Part shown: positions 33,393-39,048 of the stretch, one piece after another
How positions within the stretch are numbered: the stretch's first letter is position 1
Layout of the letters: each line of letters begins with the position of its first letter
Assembly (NCBI GenBank): GCA_937901255.1
Contig: CALCHN010000056.1
Location: 1 to 39,048 of the forward strand
From: an uncultured Flavobacteriales bacterium
GTDB taxonomy: Bacteria > Bacteroidota > Bacteroidia > Flavobacteriales_E > Vicingaceae
Direction of reading: 5' to 3'
DNA: 39,048 nucleotides
Notes under the pieces: model-generated
Databases searched by the model: none
Seen by the model: only the letters and a program-made list of their open reading frames with translations
What the model was told of the DNA's origin: nothing
Translations under genes and position numbers: made by a program

Positions 33393-34823
33393 ATGATGTA
33401 CGTAGAACAACTTTATACCGGATGTTTAGCAGAAGCTGCTTATTACATTGAATCTAATGGCGAAGCTGCCATTATTGACCCTCTTAGAGAACCAACTCCT
33501 TACGTAGAAATGGCTAAAAAACGAAATGCTAAAATTAAATATGTATTTCTAACGCATTTTCATGCCGATTTTGTGTCGGGACATGTTGATTTAGCCAAAG
33601 CTACTGGAGCAACTATTGTTTTTGGTCCAAGTGCACACCCTTCATTCGATTTTCATTCGGGTAAGGACGGAGAGCTTTTCCCAATAGGAAATATCAATTT
33701 AAAATTGTTACATACTCCCGGCCATACTATGGAATCTTCCACCTATTTATTATTGGATGAAGAAGGTAAAGAAAAAGCTATTTTTACAGGAGACACTTTG
33801 TTTATTGGCGATGTTGGAAGACCTGATTTAGCTGTAAAATCTGACCTTACAGAAAAAGATTTAGCAGGGCATTTATTTGATTCCTTAAGAAACAAAATTA
33901 TGCCGCTACCAGATGAAATTATTGTTTATCCAGCACATGGAGCAGGTTCTGCTTGCGGAAAAAACATGAGCTCAGAAACTTTCGACACTTTAGGCAATCA
34001 AAAAATTGAAAATTATGCCTTAAGAGCCAACATGACCAAAGAAGAATTTGTTACCGAAGTAACTACAGGCTTATCTTCTCCTCCGCAATATTTTCCTAAA
34101 AATGTGGCGATGAATCAAGGAATAAATAAACATTATGAAGAAATTCTTGAGCATGGCTTAACTGCTTTAAATGCTAAAGAGGTTGAGTTTTTAATGCAAG
34201 ATCAAAAAGCATTGATTTTAGATGTTCGTTCTCCTCAAGAATTTGCTGCTGCTCATATTCCAAATGCCATTTTTATTGGTTTGGATGGTGGTTTTGCACC
34301 ATGGGTAGGAACGTTAATTGAAAATTTAGCCCAACCAATAATTATTGTAGCTCCAAAAGGAAGAGAAGAAGAGGCTGTAACCAGATTAGCAAGAGTTGGC
34401 TACGACCATTGTTTAGGTTATTTAGAAGGTGGTTTAGATACATGGAAAAATGCAGGTTATGCTGTTGAAGCTATTGAAACTATTTCTCCTGAAGCATTTT
34501 CTGAAAAACTACAAGCTAACGATGCTGTTGTAGATGTTAGAAGAATTGGCGAAGTAAATGCTGGAAAATTAGTTCATGAAAACCTTATTCATCTTTGTTT
34601 AGATGATATTAACCATAACTATACCCAACTATCAAAAGATACGCCTTATTATGTGCATTGTGCTGGTGGTTATCGCTCAATTATTGCTTTATCTATACTA
34701 AGACAAAAAGGTTTTAAAAACCTTATAAATGTTGAAGGTGGTTTTAGTGGAATTAAAAATTGCGGTAAATTACCTTGTATTGAACAAAGTTGTTCATCTA
34801 CTGCTAGCTCTTGTGCCTCTTAA
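33393..34823 (+). CDS. MBL-fold persulfide dioxygenase with two rhodanese domains
   Basis: 476 residues. Metallo-beta-lactamase domain (1-235) of ETHE1/persulfide dioxygenase type: THFHADF (H55, H57, D59), H111 in HTPGHT, D134 in FTGDTLF, and H182. Rhodanese 1 (about 262-360) has no catalytic Cys (APKGRE in its loop). Rhodanese 2 (about 366-458) keeps C423 in HCAGGYRS. The tail adds cysteines C457, C462, C467, C474. The plan matches CstB-like enzymes, which turn glutathione or low-molecular-weight persulfide into sulfite or thiosulfate. Third gene of the operon with ArsR and TSUP genes. Confidence 0.93.
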   Translation: MMYVEQLYTGCLAEAAYYIESNGEAAIIDPLREPTPYVEMAKKRNAKIKYVFLTHFHADFVSGHVDLAKATGATIVFGPSAHPSFDFHSGKDGELFPIGNINLKLLHTPGHTMESSTYLLLDEEGKEKAIFTGDTLFIGDVGRPDLAVKSDLTEKDLAGHLFDSLRNKIMPLPDEIIVYPAHGAGSACGKNMSSETFDTLGNQKIENYALRANMTKEEFVTEVTTGLSSPPQYFPKNVAMNQGINKHYEEILEHGLTALNAKEVEFLMQDQKALILDVRSPQEFAAAHIPNAIFIGLDGGFAPWVGTLIENLAQPIIIVAPKGREEEAVTRLARVGYDHCLGYLEGGLDTWKNAGYAVEAIETISPEAFSEKLQANDAVVDVRRIGEVNAGKLVHENLIHLCLDDINHNYTQLSKDTPYYVHCAGGYRSIIALSILRQKGFKNLINVEGGFSGIKNCGKLPCIEQSCSSTASSCAS

Positions 34824-34840
34824 AAAATGCTTGCATTTTT
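34823..34840 (+). terminator. Terminator after the persulfide dioxygenase gene
   Basis: AAAAATG (34823-34829), loop CTTG, CATTTTT (34834-34840) directly after the stop codon. Stem mostly A/T, moderate strength. Confidence 0.55.
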
Positions 34841-34842
34841 GT

Positions 34843-34976
34843 TGTCATTCTGAACGAAATTTTTCATCCTGAAGAATGAGGGATAGAAAAATGAAGTGAT
34901 GAATCTATTAAATATAGACTCTTCACTTCATTTTATATGAAAATAAATTTTCAATAAAATCTTGTTCAGAGTGACA
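34843..34976. repeat. TGTCATTC-type inverted repeat element between convergent genes
   Basis: Outer arms TGTCATTCTGAACGAA (34843-34858) and TTGTTCAGAGTGACA (34962-34976) pair with one mismatch; an inner pair GAAGTGA and TCTTCACTTC folds the middle. It fills the gap between the persulfide dioxygenase gene and kbl. I recall near-identical sequences as widespread Bacteroidota intergenic repeats. Confidence 0.65.
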
Positions 34977-34996
34977 TAAGGATTGGCTATATGATA

Positions 34997-36187
34997 TTAT
35001 TTAATCACTCCCAGTTCTTTACCCACTTTTTCAAAAGCTGCTATGGCTTTATCTAAATGTGCTTGCGTATGGGCCGCTGACAATTGAACTCTTATTCTTG
35101 CTAAATCTTTTGGAACTACCGGATAGAAAAATCCAATAGCATAAATACCTTCATCTAACAATTTATTAGCAAACTCCTGAGCTAACTTAGCATCATATAA
35201 CATTACAGGAACAATAGCTGAATCGCCATCACGAATTTCCAAGCCAATTTTCTTTACACCTGCCTTAAAATAAGCTACATTTTGTTCTAATTTATCTCTT
35301 AATTCGGTAGAAGTTTCTAATAAATTAAATACTTCTATTGCTGCTCCTACAATTGCAGGAGATAAAGAATTAGAAAACAAATATGGTCTTGATCGCTGAC
35401 GAAGCATATCAATAATTTCTTTTTTACCTGAAGTAAATCCGCCCATGGCTCCACCTAACGCTTTTCCTAATGTAGAGGTAATAATATCTACTCTTCCCAT
35501 TACATTTTTAAGTTCGTGGGTTCCCTTTCCTTTTTTTCCTATAAATCCTGTTGCGTGAGAATCATCTACCATTACTAAAGCATCATACTTTTCTGCTAAA
35601 TCGCATATTTCATCTAACTTAGCTACATAGCCATCCATAGAGAATACACCATCAGTAACAATAATACGATTGTGTTGAGCTTGAGCTTTCTTTAATTGCT
35701 CTTCCAAATCATTCATATCGCTATTTTTATAACGATAACGAGCTGCTTTACATAAACGCACTCCATCAATAATAGAAGCATGGTTTAATTCATCTGAAAT
35801 AATAGCATCATTTTCACCAAAAAGTGGCTCAAAAACTCCTCCATTGGCATCGAAAGCTGCTGCATATAAGATGGTGTCTTCCATACCTAAAAAGTTAGAA
35901 ATTTTATGCTCTAATGTTTTATGTATATCTTGTGTTCCACAAATAAAACGTACTGAAGACATTCCGTAACCGTGCGTATCTAAGGCTTTTTTAGCACCTT
36001 CAATTACTTTTGGATGAGAGGATAAGCCAAGGTAATTATTGGCACACATGATGATAACATCTTCTCCTGAGTTTACTTTTACTTCTGCTCCCATTGGAGT
36101 AGTAATAATTCTTTCTTTTTTATATAATCCAGCCTCCTCAATATTTTTCAATTCGGCTTGTAATTCTTGTTGTAATTTTCCGTACAT
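34997..36187 (-). CDS. kbl: Glycine C-acetyltransferase (2-amino-3-ketobutyrate CoA ligase)
   Basis: 396-residue PLP enzyme of the alpha-oxoamine synthase family. PLP lysine K242 in TSTLGKALGGAMGG; D208 and H211 in VMVDDSHATG; NYLGLSSHP and YGMSSVRFICGTQ are typical of Kbl. It splits 2-amino-3-ketobutyrate into glycine and acetyl-CoA. Family members also make aminolevulinate or sphinganine precursors, but the motif set favours Kbl. Threonine dehydrogenase is not adjacent. Downstream of frr on the same strand, separated by a repeat. Confidence 0.93.
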   Translation of the reverse strand: MYGKLQQELQAELKNIEEAGLYKKERIITTPMGAEVKVNSGEDVIIMCANNYLGLSSHPKVIEGAKKALDTHGYGMSSVRFICGTQDIHKTLEHKISNFLGMEDTILYAAAFDANGGVFEPLFGENDAIISDELNHASIIDGVRLCKAARYRYKNSDMNDLEEQLKKAQAQHNRIIVTDGVFSMDGYVAKLDEICDLAEKYDALVMVDDSHATGFIGKKGKGTHELKNVMGRVDIITSTLGKALGGAMGGFTSGKKEIIDMLRQRSRPYLFSNSLSPAIVGAAIEVFNLLETSTELRDKLEQNVAYFKAGVKKIGLEIRDGDSAIVPVMLYDAKLAQEFANKLLDEGIYAIGFFYPVVPKDLARIRVQLSAAHTQAHLDKAIAAFEKVGKELGVIK

Positions 36188-36202
36188 GCTTGGGGTTATT
36201 TT

Positions 36203-36235
36203 AAACCTGAAAGGTTTTTGAAACCTGTCAGGTTT
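36203..36235. repeat. Double AAACCTG..AGGTTT inverted repeat
   Basis: Two near-palindromic units, AAACCTGAAAGGTTT (36203-36217) and AAACCTGTCAGGTTT (36221-36235), separated by three bases, between frr and kbl. Closely similar units are, to my knowledge, common between genes in Flavobacteriia. Confidence 0.65.
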
Positions 36236-36250
36236 GATATGTTTTATTTT

Positions 36251-36814
36251 TTAAACCGTCATAATATCTTTTTCCTTAGCTACAATAAGTGCATCTACTT
36301 TAGCGATATGACTATCAGTAAGTTCCTGAACATCTGCTTCATAAGCTTTACTTAAATCTTCACTTAATCCATCATTTTTAAGCTTCTTAATTTCATCATT
36401 TGCATCTTTTCTGGCATTACGAATACCAATTTTAGCATGCTCCCCTTCAGCTTTAGCTTGTTTAGAAAGATCTCTTCTTCTTTCTTCTGTAGGAGTTGGA
36501 ACATTAATGATAATCATTTCACCATTATTTTGCGGGTTTAACCCTAAGTTTCCATTAATAATGGCTTTTTGAATTTCTTCCAACATATTTTTTTCCCACG
36601 GCTGAACGGTTAATGTTCTTCCATCTACGGCAGTAACATTAGCCAACTGAGTTAAAGGAGTTGAAGCTCCATAATAATCTACATAAACACTAGACAGCAT
36701 TAAAGGTGTAGCTTTTCCTGCTCTAATTTTCACCAACTGGGTGTCTAAGTGATTGATTGCGTTCTGCATGGCTTCTTTTGCAGTATCAAGAATAAAATCT
36801 AAATCTTCGTTCAT
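36251..36814 (-). CDS. frr: Ribosome recycling factor
   Basis: 187 residues, standard length. Long helical hairpin with the motifs TQLVKIRAGKATPLMLSSVYVDYYG, VQPWEKNMLEEIQKAI and PTPTEERRRDLSKQAKAEGEHAKIGIRNARKDAN. It splits post-termination ribosomes with EF-G. Starts 25 bp after pyrH, the usual rpsB-tsf-pyrH-frr order. Confidence 0.98.
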   Translation of the reverse strand: MNEDLDFILDTAKEAMQNAINHLDTQLVKIRAGKATPLMLSSVYVDYYGASTPLTQLANVTAVDGRTLTVQPWEKNMLEEIQKAIINGNLGLNPQNNGEMIIINVPTPTEERRRDLSKQAKAEGEHAKIGIRNARKDANDEIKKLKNDGLSEDLSKAYEADVQELTDSHIAKVDALIVAKEKDIMTV

Positions 36815-36839
36815 CTTTTATAGTATTTTTAAAATTGAA

Positions 36840-37550
36840 TTAAAACTGCACTAAAGTACCAATTTTTGAATTCTTTTCAATTACTTTTTTAAGATTTCCG
36901 GGAGTATTCATATCAAAAACAATGATAGGAAGTTTGTTTTCGTTGCACAGCGTAAAAGCAGTCATATCCATTACCGTAAGTCCTTTTTGATAAACTTCTT
37001 CAAAAGTAATGGTTGCATATTTTGTTGCATTTGCATCTTTTTCGGGGTCGGCAGTATAAATTCCATCTACTCTAGTTCCTTTAAGAATAACATCCGCTTC
37101 AATTTCTATCGCTCTTAAACTTGCTGCTGTATCTGTAGTAAAAAATGGATTTCCTGTTCCGGCACCAAAAATTACTACTCTACCTTTTTCTAAATGTCTT
37201 ACTGCTTTTCTTTTTATAAATGGCTCGGCTATTTCTTTCATTTCAATGGCAGTTTGCAAACGTGTTTCTACATCAATTGCTTCTAAAGCTGCTTGTAATG
37301 CCATACTGTTAATTACTGTCGCCAACATTCCCATATAATCTCCTTGGGTTCTTTCCATTCCTCCTTCTGCTGCCTGAATACCTCTAAAAATATTTCCTCC
37401 ACCAATTACAATGGCAACCTCAACACCACTTTCTACCACTTCTTTAATTTCTTTTGCATAAGTTGCAATTCTATTATTATCAATTCCAAATTGTTTATCT
37501 CCCATTAGGGATTCGCCACTGAGTTTGAGAAGTATTCTTTTATAAGACAT
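36840..37550 (-). CDS. pyrH: UMP kinase
   Basis: 236-residue amino acid kinase-fold enzyme phosphorylating UMP to UDP. Motifs: ILLKLSGESLMG near the start, VIGGGNIFRG (about 48-57), MLATVINSMALQAALE, FFTTDTAASLRAIEIEADVILKGTRVDGIYTADPEKD. Normally allosteric and hexameric. A terminator for tsf and a run of short AT repeats lie in its 105-bp leader. Confidence 0.98.
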   Translation of the reverse strand: MSYKRILLKLSGESLMGDKQFGIDNNRIATYAKEIKEVVESGVEVAIVIGGGNIFRGIQAAEGGMERTQGDYMGMLATVINSMALQAALEAIDVETRLQTAIEMKEIAEPFIKRKAVRHLEKGRVVIFGAGTGNPFFTTDTAASLRAIEIEADVILKGTRVDGIYTADPEKDANATKYATITFEEVYQKGLTVMDMTAFTLCNENKLPIIVFDMNTPGNLKKVIEKNSKIGTLVQF

Positions 37551-37552
37551 CT

Positions 37553-37600
37553 TTAGATTATAAGTTTATGAGTTTGTAAAGTTAAAGTTTATGAGTTGAC
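37553..37600 (-). repeat. AT-rich short repeats just upstream of pyrH
   Basis: On the minus strand the leader contains two copies of AACTCATAAACTT with AACTTTACA between, running up to the start codon. Same theme as before gldA and rpoN. Confidence 0.55.
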
Positions 37601-37615
37601 TATTATTTTTTAGAC

Positions 37616-37649
37616 AAAAAAAAAGAGAAAATAAATTTTCTCTTTTTTT
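37616..37649 (-). terminator. Terminator after tsf
   Basis: GAGAAAA (37625-37631), loop TAAA, TTTTCTC (37636-37642), with an A run and a T run outside. On the minus strand it ends with a T run, giving partial or full termination between tsf and pyrH. Confidence 0.75.
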
Positions 37650-37655
37650 AAAATG

Positions 37656-38492
37656 TTAACCTAACATTATACGCTTGAAGCCTGTAACGGATAAATCGTT
37701 TTCAGTTTCTTTTAGTATTTGTGCAATGTTCTTTTTGTTGTCTGTAATAGACTCTTGGTTTAATAAAGTATTCTCTTTTAAGAATTTTTTTACTTTACCT
37801 ACTGCAATTTTATCAACCATAGCTTCTGGTTTACCTTCAGCTAAAGCCATTTCTTTACCTAGTGCTAATTCATGGTCGATAATAGCTTTATCAACACCAT
37901 TTTCATCAACAGCTAATGGATTCATTGCAGCAATTTGCATTGCAATTTGTTTTCCAACCTCTTCAATTTTATCTCCTGATTTGTTGAAACCCACAATAGA
38001 AGCTAATTTATTTCCTGGGTGGTTGTAAGCAATAGTTGTTTCAGCTTCGATAGTTTCATAAGCAGAAACTTCAATTTTTTCGCCTATAACACCTGTTTGC
38101 TCAATAATTTTTTCTGCGATAGTAAGTGATTCACTACCAAATTTTAAATTTTTCAATTCTTCTAAAGAAGCAGGACTGTTTGCGATAGCAGCATCTAAAA
38201 TAGTGGTTGCGAATTTATTGAAATCATCATTTTGAGCAACGAAATCAGTTTCACAGTTTACTACTACTAAAACAGCTTTTTTACCACCATTAGTAGATTT
38301 AGCAATCACTAAACCTTCTTTTGCATCTCTATCTCCTCTATTAGCGGCAACTTTTTGTCCTTTTTTTCTTAAAATATCTATAGCAGCTTCAAAATCACCA
38401 TTAGCTTCTACTAATGCTTTTTTGCAGTCCATCATTCCTGAACCTGTTTGCTTTCTTAAATTATTTACGTCTGCAGCAGTTATATTTGCCAT
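37656..38492 (-). CDS. tsf: Elongation factor Ts
   Basis: 278 residues. N-terminal UBA-like domain with VNNLRKQTGSGMMDCKKALVEANGDFEAAIDILRKKG and the TDFVAQNDDF motif of the core domain that contacts EF-Tu. Nucleotide exchange factor for EF-Tu. 55 bp after rpsB, usual operon order. Confidence 0.98.
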   Translation of the reverse strand: MANITAADVNNLRKQTGSGMMDCKKALVEANGDFEAAIDILRKKGQKVAANRGDRDAKEGLVIAKSTNGGKKAVLVVVNCETDFVAQNDDFNKFATTILDAAIANSPASLEELKNLKFGSESLTIAEKIIEQTGVIGEKIEVSAYETIEAETTIAYNHPGNKLASIVGFNKSGDKIEEVGKQIAMQIAAMNPLAVDENGVDKAIIDHELALGKEMALAEGKPEAMVDKIAVGKVKKFLKENTLLNQESITDNKKNIAQILKETENDLSVTGFKRIMLG

Positions 38493-38547
38493 TTTTATTT
38501 GATTTAAAAGTTAAAATTATATTAGTTATTAGGTATAAAGAAGTAAA

Positions 38548-39048
38548 TTACTCTTCTGTTTTAACAGGAGCTTCTTTATCTTGTTTCACTTCTTTTTCAA
38601 CTTTAGTTTTTTCTTTATCTTTTTTTCTTTCAGATAATCCTTTCGTTACAGCTTCTGCAACAATAGTCATAATTTTATCTATAGAGCTTGATGCATCATC
38701 ATTACCCGGAATTGCAAAATCAACTAAGGTTGGATCTGAGTTAGTATCTACTAAAGCGAAAGTTGGTATATTTAATTTTTTTGCTTCAGCAATTGCAATG
38801 TGTTCTTTTTTGATATCGATAACAAAAATTGCAGAAGGCAAACGAGTCAAATCAGCGATACTTCCTAAGTCTCTTTCTAATTTTTCTCTTTGACGTTGAA
38901 TTTGAAGACGTTCTCTTTTAGAAAGTGTATCCATTGTTCCATCTTCTTTCATTTTATCGATTGAAGACATTTTTCTTACCGCTTTTCTAATAGTAACGAA
39001 GTTGGTTAACATACCACCTGGCCATCTTTCTGTGATGTATGGCATGTT
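38548..39048 (-). CDS. rpsB: 30S ribosomal protein S2 (5' part cut by window end)
   Basis: The C-terminal 167 residues of S2, open to the window edge. NMPYITERWPGGMLTNFVTIRKAVRKM is the typical middle of S2, followed by LPSAIFVIDIKKEHIAIAEAKKLNIPTFALVDTNSDP and the IPGNDDA motif. A Lys/Glu-rich tail (about 38 residues) after the conserved part is longer than in E. coli. Roughly 90 N-terminal residues lie outside. The first visible Met is internal, not a start. Confidence 0.97.
   Translation of the reverse strand, partial: NMPYITERWPGGMLTNFVTIRKAVRKMSSIDKMKEDGTMDTLSKRERLQIQRQREKLERDLGSIADLTRLPSAIFVIDIKKEHIAIAEAKKLNIPTFALVDTNSDPTLVDFAIPGNDDASSSIDKIMTIVAEAVTKGLSERKKDKEKTKVEKEVKQDKEAPVKTEE

Noticed and set aside
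1..39048. CRISPR arrays, tRNA, rRNA, integrase or transposase genes
   Set aside because: Looked for repeated spacers, tRNA-like cloverleafs with CCA-ends and mobile-element proteins; none seen. The repeats present are short intergenic inverted repeats.

Overview
The window is an AT-rich stretch of a Bacteroidota chromosome, most like Flavobacteriales. Support comes from a GldA-type gliding ABC ATPase, PorG-like (DUF6089) outer-membrane proteins, a BamA/two-OmpH/UppS cluster, an A-type cytochrome oxidase with two subunit III genes, the ExbB-ExbD-ExbD set, and promoters of the Bacteroidota form (TAnnTTTG at -7, a TTG/TTTG box at -33, no clear Shine-Dalgarno). I cannot assign a genus. Almost every gene is core or housekeeping. 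There are no phage, transposase, CRISPR, rRNA or tRNA genes that I can see.

Layout. 1-2357 (-): ExbB, a small membrane protein and two ExbD proteins (the last cut by the window edge), a proton-driven energy-transduction module. 2514-4847 (-): metK, led by what looks like a SAM-II riboswitch, then gldA. 5053-9437 (+): rsgA, dtd, a bacilliredoxin, rpoN and a PAP2-like membrane protein. 9571-11130 (-): an ALDH7-type aldehyde dehydrogenase. 11258-11770 (+): a DUF2480 protein. 11837-18108 (-): an envelope-biogenesis block, transcribed as two PorG-like proteins, uppS, bamA and two OmpH/Skp chaperones. 18416-23131 (+): a five-gene cytochrome c oxidase operon with a hairpin in its leader. 23493-25577 (-): a PpiD/SurA-like periplasmic foldase. 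25910-30562 (+): PLDc_N protein, tatA, gatA, an MltD-like lytic transglycosylase and a DUF4837 lipoprotein. 30664-31428 (+): an unrecognised very AT-rich pair, a 51-residue basic ORF and a 184-residue protein with a terminator hairpin between them. 31707-32216 (+): an acyl-CoA thioesterase. 32299-34823 (+): an ArsR regulator, a TSUP transporter and an MBL-rhodanese-rhodanese persulfide dioxygenase, a compact sulfide/persulfide detoxification operon. 34997-39048 (-): kbl, frr, pyrH, tsf and rpsB (cut by the window end).

How the parts fit. The envelope theme is strong: PorG-like proteins (type IX secretion), BamA, Skp-like chaperones, PpiD, UppS, MltD, ExbB/D and TatA all serve building or energising the cell envelope. 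Translation is the second theme (rpsB-tsf-pyrH-frr, gatA, dtd, rsgA). The less ordinary material is regulatory or intergenic: the SAM-II-like element, a structured divergent region between gldA and rsgA, a stem-loop at the predicted 5' end of the oxidase mRNA, several REP/MITE-like inverted repeats between genes, and the 30.6-31.4 kb cassette, which is the best candidate for something undescribed.
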